From: Pseudovibrio brasiliensis
Lineage (GTDB): Bacteria > Pseudomonadota > Alphaproteobacteria > Rhizobiales > Stappiaceae
DNA length: 64,000 nt
Assembly: GCF_018282095.1 (NCBI RefSeq)
Contig: NZ_CP074127.1
Coordinates: 248,001-312,000, forward strand
Direction: 5' to 3'
In this document: positions 49,819 through 58,327 of the stretch, one piece after another
Layout: each line of letters opens with the position of its first letter
Position numbering within the stretch: position 1 is the stretch's first letter
The notes under the pieces: model-generated
Seen by the model: the letters and a program-made list of their open reading frames with translations, nothing else
The model's database searches: none
What the model was told of the DNA's origin: nothing
Translations under genes and position numbers: made by a program

Positions 49819-50474
49819 CAGTTGGCTGAGAGTTTGATGACTTTCAGCGCACTTCCCGCAAGATATTCGTGAAGCTTCAAAAGCTGTTCCTTCGCAGCAA
49901 CCTCATTGCCAATCGCAACGGAACGCATGATGTCTGCGTGGAACCGGCTACAGACCATGGTGTCGTCGCGTGTTTTATTGGCAAACCAGAAACGGCGAGA
50001 TTGGCTCTGCACACGGGCGAGTGCATGGTGGAAGTATGGGTTGCCGCTAGCATTGGTAATGGCGAAATGAATGCCTCTCAAGGCCTCCAGCAGACTGGCA
50101 TCTTCGTCGCCCTGCGCGCTTTCCAAAATGTTCTGCGCCAGTTGCAACATATGAACGCGGTGCTCGCTGCTACCACGCAGGATCGCATACTTGATGCAAG
50201 TCGGTTCAATCTCTTTGCGGATCTCCAAAAGCTGAAGTTGCTGTGCAGCTGAAATCTCCAGAAACTCAACGCCCTTTCGTGCATGCACTTTCAGCATGTC
50301 TTCCTGTTCCAGAGCCTGAAGGGCCTCTCTGACAGGAGTTCGCCCAAGCTGTAATATGGCAGAGAGTTTGTTTTCTGAGTAAAGCTGCTCCGTATCCAGC
50401 TCCCTGAAAATGACTTTGCGCTCTATCTCAGCCTTGGCAAAAGCTGCTTGTGTTGTTGCTTGGAAATCAGACAC
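49818..50474 (-). CDS. GntR/FCD-type transcriptional regulator
   Basis: 218 residues. The GntR winged helix is near 15-75 (LYSENKLSAILQLGRTPVREALQALEQEDMLKVHARKGVEFL), then the all-helical FCD ligand domain with the Asp/His metal pattern (LEALRGIHFAITNASGNPYFHHAL, FHADIMRSV, HEYL). It probably senses an organic acid and controls the convergent TRAP operon and the divergent oxidoreductase. A TGTATACA palindrome, the operator form used by this class, lies in its upstream region. Confidence 0.85.
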   Translation of the reverse strand: MSDFQATTQAAFAKAEIERKVIFRELDTEQLYSENKLSAILQLGRTPVREALQALEQEDMLKVHARKGVEFLEISAAQQLQLLEIRKEIEPTCIKYAILRGSSEHRVHMLQLAQNILESAQGDEDASLLEALRGIHFAITNASGNPYFHHALARVQSQSRRFWFANKTRDDTMVCSRFHADIMRSVAIGNEVAAKEQLLKLHEYLAGSALKVIKLSAN

Positions 50475-50587
50475 CTGGTGCTCCGCTTGCTTAAGCTGGC
50501 ATGTAAATTCTGGCGGTGAAGCTAGAGCAATGGAATCTGCGAGTGAAGCAATCTGTTTATTTCCACATTTGTACTTAGGATAAGTTT

Positions 50588-50600
50588 CAAACTGTATATC
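50588..50600. promoter_or_regulatory. ACTGTATAT motif upstream of gntR and the FAD oxidoreductase
   Basis: CAAACTGTATATC is the same core as at 46376 and 55607. It is 114 bases upstream of the gntR start, in the 465-base gap that separates it from the divergent FAD gene. The rest of the gap (50475-50939) holds no gene. Confidence 0.45.
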
Positions 50601-50660
50601 TGGTAATAGTGCTTAGCTGTGCTCAGGTATATGTACAGATGATTGCTGTGCATTTTCTAT

Positions 50661-50670
50661 CTGTATACAT
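50661..50670. promoter_or_regulatory. GntR/FCD-type operator candidate
   Basis: CTGTATACAT contains the perfect palindrome TGTATACA, the common operator core for FCD-type GntR regulators, in the intergenic region between gntR and the FAD oxidoreductase. Confidence 0.5.
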
Positions 50671-50939
50671 AGGACATAACAGCCACTTCGATAGTTGCTC
50701 GCTTATCTATCTGTTTTGTAAAGATATTTTGTGTGTGAGTGAGAATTTGAAGCTGCTCACCACAACACTGTCAGTGACTATTTCAGCTGACTGTATGTAC
50801 GTTCTTCTACTTTTGTCAGTGCCCGCTCTTCGTGATGTGTTTCACAATATGTTAGTTAGGAAGAGAGGGCTCATAAGTCAGCTCATCCTCTCATATTAGC
50901 GTTATATAACAATATGTTATCTTATATGTGAGTGGCGAT

Positions 50940-52289
50940 ATGGCTTGGAAGGAATTAGCATTAAGCGCAGTCGACAGTCCGGTGTTGGACGAGGCTGACG
51001 TTGTGGTGTGTGGAGGCGGCCCGGCAGGTGTTGCTGCGGCTGTGATGAGCGCCCGGGATGGCCTTAAAACAATCCTTGTCGAGAAGAATGGCTTTTGCGG
51101 TGGCGCTGCAACAGCAGGTCTGTCTGGGACGATCTGCGGTCTGTACCTGACGCAGGATGAAATCGCCAAGAAAACACCTAAGCAGGTCGTCTTTGGTTTT
51201 GCAGAAGAGTTTCGTCAGAGACTGGAAGGCAAGCAGGGCGTTACAGAGCCTCAGATCTACGGCAACACGCATGTGTTGACATTTGACCCACTGCGCTGGC
51301 GCGAGGTGGCTGATGATCTGCTGGAAGAAGCTGGTGTAACATGTTTGTATCACTGCCTTATCACTGAGGTGATGAGAGAGGATCAACGGATCAAGGCGAT
51401 CAAGCTAGAGAGTTCAGCGGGGAGCACCTTCCTGAAAGCCAAGGCTTTCATTGATGCGACGGGAGATGCCGCTGTACTGGCAAAGGCTGGATGCGAGCAT
51501 TCCTATGGCGATAAGGGTAATATCCAGAACCCTACCATGATGTTCCGTCTTTCCAACGTGGAAGCAGAAGGCTTTTATAAGGTCTTTGGTGAGGACACCA
51601 TTTCACCGCCTGAAGTCACCGAGAAGATCCGCGAAGTCAACGCAAGTGGTGAGCGACATCTGCCGCGGGACAAGGTTTGGGTTTTCCCAACACCGCAGGA
51701 CGGCGTGTTTTTGATGAACTGCACCCGCCTTGCTGGGCAAGGTGGCCGGATGCTGAATGTCATCAATCCAGCTGACCGAACCTATGCAGAGATCTATGGC
51801 CGCCGTTCAGCCCGTGACTATCATGCCTTCTTCAAGGAGAACGTTGAGGGCTTTGAGAAAACACAGCTGATCGACATGCCGCCAGAGATCGGTGTACGCC
51901 AAACCCGGACGATCCGTGGCACGAAAACACTGACAAACGATCAGGTCGTGAACTGCGAGAAGCCAGCGGACGGCATTGCCCGCTCATCCTGGCCAATTGA
52001 GTTGCATGCGGGCAAGCAGAGCAAGCTGCATTGGCTGATGAACGACTACTACGAGATCCCTTGGGGCACGCTTGTTCCTGAGGAGTTGGACAACACTATT
52101 GTCGCTGGCCGTTGCCTGAGCGCAGAGCATGAAGCGCTAGCGTCTGCCCGCGTGACTGCTCAGTGCTTTGAGATGGGGCACGCAGCGGCTGTCGCAACCA
52201 AAATTTCACTCCAAAATGCAGTGAAATACAAAGATCTGGATCCGGAGCAAATCCGCCAGAAAATGCGCGTGAATAACAGCGCATTGTAG
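50940..52289 (+). CDS. FAD-dependent oxidoreductase
   Basis: 449 residues from ATG 50940 (GTG 50928 is an alternative). The N-terminal Rossmann motif ADVVVCGGGPAGVAAAVMSARDGLKTILVEKNGFCGG and the second FAD motif FIDATGDAAVLAKAG place it in the FAD_oxidored family (PF12831 type). The C-terminal half shows IGVRQTRTIRGTKTLT and VAGRCLSAEHEALASARV. It should oxidise a small organic substrate in the cytoplasm. The substrate is unknown; its place between a TRAP/GntR locus and a BCCT transporter suggests an amine or carboxylate nutrient. Confidence 0.8.
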   Translation: MAWKELALSAVDSPVLDEADVVVCGGGPAGVAAAVMSARDGLKTILVEKNGFCGGAATAGLSGTICGLYLTQDEIAKKTPKQVVFGFAEEFRQRLEGKQGVTEPQIYGNTHVLTFDPLRWREVADDLLEEAGVTCLYHCLITEVMREDQRIKAIKLESSAGSTFLKAKAFIDATGDAAVLAKAGCEHSYGDKGNIQNPTMMFRLSNVEAEGFYKVFGEDTISPPEVTEKIREVNASGERHLPRDKVWVFPTPQDGVFLMNCTRLAGQGGRMLNVINPADRTYAEIYGRRSARDYHAFFKENVEGFEKTQLIDMPPEIGVRQTRTIRGTKTLTNDQVVNCEKPADGIARSSWPIELHAGKQSKLHWLMNDYYEIPWGTLVPEELDNTIVAGRCLSAEHEALASARVTAQCFEMGHAAAVATKISLQNAVKYKDLDPEQIRQKMRVNNSAL

Positions 52290-52426
52290 CACCTAGTCAC
52301 ATTCAAACTGACCACAAGTAACTGTAGGAAGCTGTAGCCGTAAGGATGCTGCTTCCTGCAAAGGGGCTCGTGCGGCCTGACGCCGCCGAAACCCTTGTCT
52401 GAAGGCCAAACATCGGGAGAGATATT

Positions 52427-54058
52427 ATGGCTTTGGAGGAACCCATGACAAAACCAACCACAAATAAGGGGGAGATACTTAAGCCCAGCTTGGACAAGTC
52501 CATTTTCTTGCCAAGCCTACTCTTCAGCCTTGCGATCATCATTCCAATGATCCTGATGGGTGAGGCACTCAATCCTTACATCACAGCAATCAATAATTTC
52601 GTGTCGCACAGCTTTGGCTGGGCATACATGGCTTACGGCACCATTGGCCTGTTCTTCCTGGCGTGGGTGGCTTTTGGTCCACTGGCCAACGTGAAGCTGG
52701 GCAATGCAGACGATAAACCAGCCTTTAACGATTCAAGCTGGGCTTTCATGATCCTGGCAGCCGGTTTCGGTATCGGCGTGGTCAACTGGTCCATGGTTGA
52801 GCCTATGATTACTATGGCCTCTGCTCCCGCTGGCGCAGAACCATTCTCTGCAAAAGCTGCTGAAGATGCGCTTGCTTATGGCCTGATCCACTGGGGACCA
52901 TTCCTTTGGGTTGGTTACATGGCGCTCGGCCTTCCATTCGCGTACTTCTTGTTTGCACGTAAGCCAAAGGTTCAGCGTTTTGCTCTCTGCTTTGAGCCGA
53001 TCCTCGGACAAAAGCGGGTTGAAGGACCAATAGGCACTGCAATCAATGCATTTGCTGTTTTCGGTCTTATCGGTGGTATCGGCACGACCCTTGGTCTTGC
53101 AATTCCGCTGCTGGCTGGTCTGCTCTCCGTGTTCATCGGTATCGAGCACACCATGTTCGTGGAAGTCGGCGTTCTGCTCTTCTTCGGCGCGTTGACCATG
53201 TACTCCCTTTCCAAAACCATTTCGAAAGGGATGAAACTGCTCTCAGACTTCAACGGCTGGCTTGTTGTTGTGGTGCTTGGCGCGATGATCCTGTTCGGCC
53301 CAACGGCTTACATCATGAACAGCTTCACCAGCATCTTCGGTAATGCAATGGAGCTGATGCCGCACGTGTTCACCTGGACGGATACTTACGGCCTGTCCAA
53401 CGGTTATGCGCAGGACCAGAGCGTGTTCTACATGGCTTGGTACATCGCATACGCACCGCAGATGGGCCTGTTCGTGGCATGTGTGTCTCGCGGTAGAACC
53501 CTGAAGAACGTTGTGCTGGGCTGTGTTGGTTACGGCTCTCTGTCTGCCTTCGTGTTCTTCGCAATTCTGGGTGCATTTGCCGTTCAGCTTCAGCTCACCG
53601 GCACTGTTGACCTTGCCGCAAACTTCAATGAGCACGGCATCCCGTCCACAGTAGCGCTAGCACTGAGCAACACCCCGCTTCCAGCGCTGGCAGTGCCAAT
53701 CTACCTTCTGATGGTGGCAATCTTCGTGATCACCACGATCGAAGCGTGTACCCGTAACCTGGCGTCCATGACTAACAAGAACATCAGCGGTGACATTGAG
53801 CCTTCAACGTCTTCCCGTCTGATCTGGTGTGCAATCATCATTGCAATCAGCTTCGGAGTGATCCTTGTTGGCGGTCTCGATGTGGTTGTCACGCTGGCTC
53901 TGGTGCCGACGGTGCCACTCGTAGCACTCAGCTTCCTTGCAACCTACTGCATGGTCAAGGCAGCTCGCAAAGACTTCCCGCACTTGTTCCGCTCCAAATA
54001 CACTGCCATCGAGCGGCATGAAGATGGATCTTTGACGGTGAAAACCGCAGAACTCTAG
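52427..54058 (+). CDS. BCCT-family (betaine/carnitine/choline) transporter
   Basis: 543 residues with 12 predicted helices. The family signatures appear as FGIGVVNWSMVEP and FYMAWYIAYAPQMGLFVACVSRGRTLKNV (usually W-W-x-x-W-x-P-F-x-x-F-x-A-x-x-S-R-G-R-T). The usual aromatic box is only partly conserved, so the ligand may differ from glycine betaine. ATG 52427 (GGGAGA) and 52445 (GGAGGA) both have ribosome sites. It is 138 bases after the FAD oxidoreductase, same strand, and probably imports its substrate. A strong terminator follows. Confidence 0.85.
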   Translation: MALEEPMTKPTTNKGEILKPSLDKSIFLPSLLFSLAIIIPMILMGEALNPYITAINNFVSHSFGWAYMAYGTIGLFFLAWVAFGPLANVKLGNADDKPAFNDSSWAFMILAAGFGIGVVNWSMVEPMITMASAPAGAEPFSAKAAEDALAYGLIHWGPFLWVGYMALGLPFAYFLFARKPKVQRFALCFEPILGQKRVEGPIGTAINAFAVFGLIGGIGTTLGLAIPLLAGLLSVFIGIEHTMFVEVGVLLFFGALTMYSLSKTISKGMKLLSDFNGWLVVVVLGAMILFGPTAYIMNSFTSIFGNAMELMPHVFTWTDTYGLSNGYAQDQSVFYMAWYIAYAPQMGLFVACVSRGRTLKNVVLGCVGYGSLSAFVFFAILGAFAVQLQLTGTVDLAANFNEHGIPSTVALALSNTPLPALAVPIYLLMVAIFVITTIEACTRNLASMTNKNISGDIEPSTSSRLIWCAIIIAISFGVILVGGLDVVVTLALVPTVPLVALSFLATYCMVKAARKDFPHLFRSKYTAIERHEDGSLTVKTAEL

Positions 54059-54068
54059 GAACCATGAG

Positions 54069-54099
54069 AGAGGCAGCAGTCGCTGCCTCTTTTATTTTT
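54069..54099 (+). terminator. Rho-independent terminator after the BCCT gene
   Basis: AGAGGCAGC pairs with GCTGCCTCT, a 9-bp GC-rich stem with an AGTC loop, then TTTTATTTTT. It also overlaps the 3' end of the convergent mocR gene. Confidence 0.85.
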
Positions 54100-55579
54100 C
54101 CCTCAAAGCTGCCTTTGCGATCAGCTCAATTCCCTCTGTAATAAGCGCGTTATCGATCACCGAATATCCCAGTCGGATATGGTTCAGGTTCTCACTTGGA
54201 TTGGAAAAGGTGAAGCCACCCGTTTCAAAGTAAACGCTGGACTCCATCACCTTTTGTTGCAGCTTCCCAGCATCAATGTCTTCCGGCAATTTTAGCCAGA
54301 TGCTTCCCCCACCAAACTCCGGCAAAACAGAAGCACCCGGGAAGTGCGCTTCAAGCGACTGATGCATCGTCTTGCATCTGGCTTTGTACTCATTCGAGAT
54401 TTTCGCAAGGAACCGGTCAAAGTAGCCCCGCTGCAGGAACAGGGCGACACTGCGCTGGTTGTTGACGGGCGGGTGCCGCAGAATGTGGTGCCGTAACGCC
54501 TTGGCCTCGCGAATGAACTCTCTGTCAGCCACCAGATAGCCAATACGCAGCCCCGGCATCAGGCTCTTGGACAGGCTGCCCGCATAAATGACGTTCCCAC
54601 ATCGATCCAAGCTCTTGAGAGCAGGCGGCGGCGTCTTATCAAAGGCGATCTCTGCCTCGTAATCATCCTCAATGATGAACTGACGGTTTTGCGCCGTGAT
54701 GCGCAGCAGTTCTTCCCGTCGCTCAACGGGCATGGTGACAGTGGTTGGAAACTGATGGCTCGGTGTGGTGTAAAGGCATTTACACTGGTTGATCTCATCA
54801 CTCAGGATCATCCCGCCTTTATCAATCGGCAGCCTGCGCACATTCAGGTTTTCCATCTGCGCCATGTTCAGAATATCCGGATATCCCGGATCTTCAATTC
54901 CGATCGTCTCACCTGTCCGTAACAGCAGTTTCACAGCAAGGTACAATGCTTGCTGCCCTCCCAACGTGATCAGTATCTCTTCAGGGTGGGCGATGATCCC
55001 GCGCTTGGACAGCACCCGCTGCATCAACTGCTCAACGAGTAGCTCGTCATCGATGGAGGAGTAATCTGTTGCCCAGTTCCGCATCTCAACCACATTCACC
55101 GAGTCGCGAATACACTCGCGCCAACTGGCGATTGGAAATAAGTTTGGGTCAATCAAACCGCAGATAAACGGAAAGCGAAACCGCACCAGACTGTCGCTTG
55201 GTTTAACGACGCGCGGCATATTAAAACTCCGCCCGCGGAAATGAGAGCGGAAGTCCATCTTAATCACATCTGTATCACTACTATTGGATTGTGATATGTA
55301 CAGATGATCTGAGGCCTGACTGGATAAAAGCGCATCTTCACGAATGTAAATCCCGGCACGGTCTCGGCTCTCAACAAAACCATCCTGTTTCAAGCTCTCA
55401 TAAGCTAGGGAAACAGTCGTAACGCTCACTCCTAAGTCTTTGGAAAGTTTACGTATTGAAGGTAATGGGCGATAAGCCGGAAACTGCCTGTTTACAATTG
55501 CAATTGCCAACTGACGCCGAATTTGTGTTTGCAAGCTCTCGGTTGAATTTCGGTCAATTCGGATCAAGTTGGCGTACAT
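54092..55579 (-). CDS. MocR/PdxR-type regulator (GntR-aminotransferase fusion)
   Basis: 495 residues. The N-terminal GntR HTH is LQTQIRRQLAIAIVNRQFPAYRPLPSIRKLSKDLGVSVTTVSLAYESLKQDGFVESR, then a class I aminotransferase-fold domain from about 130 with ITLGGQQALYLAVKLLL, IGIEDPGYPDILNM, YTTPSHQFPT and the PLP lysine in YAGSLSKSLMPGLRIGYL. MocR proteins use PLP or an amine as effector rather than act as enzymes. The divergent position to the enoyl-CoA hydratase/CoA-transferase pair implies control of that operon. The gap contains two ACTGTATATA motifs. Confidence 0.88.
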   Translation of the reverse strand: MYANLIRIDRNSTESLQTQIRRQLAIAIVNRQFPAYRPLPSIRKLSKDLGVSVTTVSLAYESLKQDGFVESRDRAGIYIREDALLSSQASDHLYISQSNSSDTDVIKMDFRSHFRGRSFNMPRVVKPSDSLVRFRFPFICGLIDPNLFPIASWRECIRDSVNVVEMRNWATDYSSIDDELLVEQLMQRVLSKRGIIAHPEEILITLGGQQALYLAVKLLLRTGETIGIEDPGYPDILNMAQMENLNVRRLPIDKGGMILSDEINQCKCLYTTPSHQFPTTVTMPVERREELLRITAQNRQFIIEDDYEAEIAFDKTPPPALKSLDRCGNVIYAGSLSKSLMPGLRIGYLVADREFIREAKALRHHILRHPPVNNQRSVALFLQRGYFDRFLAKISNEYKARCKTMHQSLEAHFPGASVLPEFGGGSIWLKLPEDIDAGKLQQKVMESSVYFETGGFTFSNPSENLNHIRLGYSVIDNALITEGIELIAKAALREK

Positions 55580-55606
55580 TTTCTTCTCTTTCTGAATCCA
55601 GTTTAT

Positions 55607-55641
55607 GAAACTGTATATATGGAAGAGAGTTACTGTATATA
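55607..55641. promoter_or_regulatory. Two ACTGTATATA motifs between mocR and the CoA genes
   Basis: GAAACTGTATATA at 55607-55619 and ACTGTATATA at 55632-55641, direct repeats spaced 22 bases (two helical turns). MocR dimers often bind direct repeats at such spacing. The first site is about 30 bases from the mocR start codon. Confidence 0.55.
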
Positions 55642-55779
55642 AAATAAAATGACAATCAAAAATAGACTGTCTCTCAATTCAGAAGGGCAAGGAGATACCG
55701 CAAGTGTTCTCCAGCTCCTCTGACATTAACGGGAAGTTGACCCGCTTAAGTGTGGGTCAGAGTTACTTGGGAGCAGACT

Positions 55780-56520
55780 ATGTCAGTTGAGTTTTCCGTC
55801 GAAAACAATGTGGCCTACATACAATTGAATCGGCCAAAGCAGCGCAACGCGCAAAACAAAGAAATGCTGGACCTGCTGGATGCAGCGATGGAGCGGGTTG
55901 AAACCTGCGACACAATCAATGCAGCCATAATTTTTGGCGCAGATCCATCCTTCTGTGCAGGCAGTGATCTGACAGAACTGGGTGCGTTGGATCTGGATGG
56001 CATTTGCGACGTTGAAAAACGTAAAGCAGCTTTCCTGCGCCGCATTTCACTCTGCCCAAAACCAATCATCGCAGCCGTGCAGGGCTATGCAGTTGGTGGC
56101 GGAGCTTTCCTCGCTGCAGCGTGTGATGTGGTCGTGGCCGCAGAGAACGTGAAGTTCAAAGGCATGGAAGTGCCAAATGGCTGGATCACTCCATGGGGTT
56201 TCCATGCACTGAACGCACGCATGGCGCCACGTCACGCACAGCGCGCTGCATGGGGTTACAAGTTCATCACCGCCACAGAAGCTCTGCGCATCGGTCTGGT
56301 TGATGAAGTGGTTGCACTGGAAGACCTGTTTGAGACAGCCCGCACCATTGCTGAGGAACTCGCAGCACTTCCACCGGTTTCAGTACAAGCGACAAAGCGC
56401 TGGTATCTGAATGCTTGTCTGGCGGATGGAGAGGCCGAGGACGCCAAGCTGAATTCTCTCTTCCGCCAGCATTGCCAGATGGAAGCTGCGCAAGAAACCT
56501 TCAAAAAATTCGAAAAGTAA
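55780..56520 (+). CDS. Enoyl-CoA hydratase/isomerase-family protein
   Basis: 246 residues from ATG 55780 (GGGAG upstream; ATG 55750 is less likely). Crotonase features: LNRPKQRNAQNKEML, oxyanion-hole strands IIFGADPSFCAGSDLTEL and VQGYAVGGGAFLAAACDVVVA, then FKGMEVPNGWITPWG. The second catalytic Glu (M-E-V) is present, but the first, expected in GGGxEL, is Phe, so it may do another crotonase reaction such as hydrolysis or isomerisation rather than simple hydration. It is 20 bases before the CoA-transferase gene. Confidence 0.85.
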   Translation: MSVEFSVENNVAYIQLNRPKQRNAQNKEMLDLLDAAMERVETCDTINAAIIFGADPSFCAGSDLTELGALDLDGICDVEKRKAAFLRRISLCPKPIIAAVQGYAVGGGAFLAAACDVVVAAENVKFKGMEVPNGWITPWGFHALNARMAPRHAQRAAWGYKFITATEALRIGLVDEVVALEDLFETARTIAEELAALPPVSVQATKRWYLNACLADGEAEDAKLNSLFRQHCQMEAAQETFKKFEK

Positions 56521-56540
56521 GAGATCACTGGGAGATAGCT

Positions 56541-58127
56541 GTGACTAAATTTTCAACTCTGGAACAGGCTCTGTCTGTCATCAAAGACGGCGATACCGTT
56601 GCCTCCACCGGCGTGATTGGCTGGATCACGCCAGACGTTCTGCTCAAAGGCATTTCTGATCGCTTTGAAGCAACTGGCCATCCAAATAATCTGGATTTCT
56701 ACTTCCCATGTGGCACCGGCGATGCCATGCACATCGGAGGCATGGACCACATCGCGAAGAAGGGCCTTCTGCGCCGCATCATGGCAGGTTCCATGCTCAA
56801 CCCGGTTCACCCTGAAACCGGTGAACGCCCAAAACTGATGCAGATGATCCAGAACAATGAGATCGAGTGCTTCAGCTGGGCCATGGGCACCTCCATGCAT
56901 TGGTTCCGCGAAGTTGCCCGCCGCAGCCCGGGTTATCTGACCAAAACCGGTATCGGCACCTTTGTTGATCCGGACGTATGCGGTGGCAAGTTCACCGAGA
57001 GCTCTCAGGACGGTCTGGTCGAGAAGATCAAGTTCAAGGGCGAAGACTACCTGTTCTACCCAACCCGCCCAATCCATGTTGGCCTGCTGCGCGCGACAAG
57101 TGCAGATGACAACGGCAACCTGTCTTTTGAGAACGAAGCGCTGCTGTCCTCCAACATCGCAATTGCAACAGCCGTTCGCGCTTCTGGTGGTATCGTCATT
57201 GCGCAGGTTGAAAACAAGGTAGACCGCGGCAGCCGTCCAACCAACATCGTGAAGCTGCCGGGCGCTCTGGTGGATCATGTTGTTTTGGTAGACAGCGCTC
57301 AGCAGCCTATGGTCACCGACATCGATTATGATGCCAACTACCTCGGCCTCAACCGCATCGAGATGACCGAACTGCCACGTCCTCCTGTTTGTGTCGACAA
57401 GATCATTGCCCGCCGCGCATCCTGGGAAACCAAGAAGCATGAACTCGGCATCCTCGGCTTCGGTGCTTCCGGCGACATTCCGCTGGTGATGGCTGAAGAC
57501 GGCAAGTTCGATGGCGACGAAATCTACGACTACCAGTTCACCACAGAGCACGGCTCTTATGGCGGCGTGGTTATGATGGGCTGGCAGTTCTCAGCCAACG
57601 CTAACCCGGAAGCGCTCGTGGATGGCCTGACCCAGTTTGATGTCATCGAAGGTGGCCTGTGTAAGTTTGCAGCCCTGGCGTTTGCTGAGTTCGATTCCAA
57701 AGGCACTATCAACGTCAGTAAGTTCGGCAAGGTGAACCCGGGCTCAGGTGGCTTCATCAACATCGCGCACAATGCAGAGCGTCTGGTCTTCACCGGCACC
57801 TTCACAACTGCAGGCCTGAAGACCGCAGTTAAAGACGGCAAGCTTGAAATCGTCAAAGAAGGCAAGATCAAGAAGTTCGTCGAAACTGCCCAGCACATCA
57901 CCTATCTGGTGAAAGAAGGCGTGGTGAAACGCAACCAGCAAGCCAAGATCGTGACTGAACGCGCTGTCTTTGAAGTGCACGAAGACGGCCTTCATCTGGT
58001 TGAAATCGCGCCAGGTATCGACCTGCAGACCCAGATTCTGGATCAGATGGATTACGCCCCTGCAAGAGTTGCTGAGCCACTCCCGCTCATGGATGCAGAA
58101 CTCTTTGCTGAAGACTACGTCGAGTAG
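56541..58127 (+). CDS. Family I CoA-transferase (propionate/acetate CoA-transferase type)
   Basis: 528 residues from GTG 56541 (GGGAGA five bases upstream; the frame extends into the previous gene but is a shadow there). Both halves of a fused alpha-beta CoA-transferase are present: DGDTVASTGVIGWITPDVLLKGI and VDRGSRPTNIVKLPGALVDHVV early, then the probable catalytic Glu E336 in FTTEHGSYGGVVMMG and NPGSGGFINIAHNAERLVFTGTF late. It moves CoA between a short carboxylic acid and acyl-CoA. With the crotonase gene upstream it likely activates and processes an unsaturated or hydroxy acid; a hairpin follows. Confidence 0.85.
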   Translation: MTKFSTLEQALSVIKDGDTVASTGVIGWITPDVLLKGISDRFEATGHPNNLDFYFPCGTGDAMHIGGMDHIAKKGLLRRIMAGSMLNPVHPETGERPKLMQMIQNNEIECFSWAMGTSMHWFREVARRSPGYLTKTGIGTFVDPDVCGGKFTESSQDGLVEKIKFKGEDYLFYPTRPIHVGLLRATSADDNGNLSFENEALLSSNIAIATAVRASGGIVIAQVENKVDRGSRPTNIVKLPGALVDHVVLVDSAQQPMVTDIDYDANYLGLNRIEMTELPRPPVCVDKIIARRASWETKKHELGILGFGASGDIPLVMAEDGKFDGDEIYDYQFTTEHGSYGGVVMMGWQFSANANPEALVDGLTQFDVIEGGLCKFAALAFAEFDSKGTINVSKFGKVNPGSGGFINIAHNAERLVFTGTFTTAGLKTAVKDGKLEIVKEGKIKKFVETAQHITYLVKEGVVKRNQQAKIVTERAVFEVHEDGLHLVEIAPGIDLQTQILDQMDYAPARVAEPLPLMDAELFAEDYVE

Positions 58128-58138
58128 TCAAAAGCATC

Positions 58139-58170
58139 GTGGAGTGGGAAAAGCTTGTTGCCCACTCCAC
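58139..58170 (+). terminator. Hairpin after the CoA-transferase gene
   Basis: GTGGAGTGGG (58139-58148) pairs with CCCACTCCAC (58161-58170), a perfect 10-bp stem. There is no T tract directly after. Confidence 0.55.
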
Positions 58171-58327
58171 CGACCTTTCAAGAGGAACTCCCAGAGAGTT
58201 TGTAAAACCCTGCTGACTGCCCCTGTGTGCCACAAACTCTCTCCCCGCTTCAGCCAGCCAAGCCATCACAAACCCCGCTGACCTGGCTGAAGCGTTGGAC
58301 TCTCTGCTTCACACAAAGACCATTCCA

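Noticed and set aside
56415-56540. Extended N-terminus of the CoA-transferase frame
   Set aside because: It reads through the end of the enoyl-CoA hydratase gene in another frame; GTG 56541 with GGGAGA is a better start.
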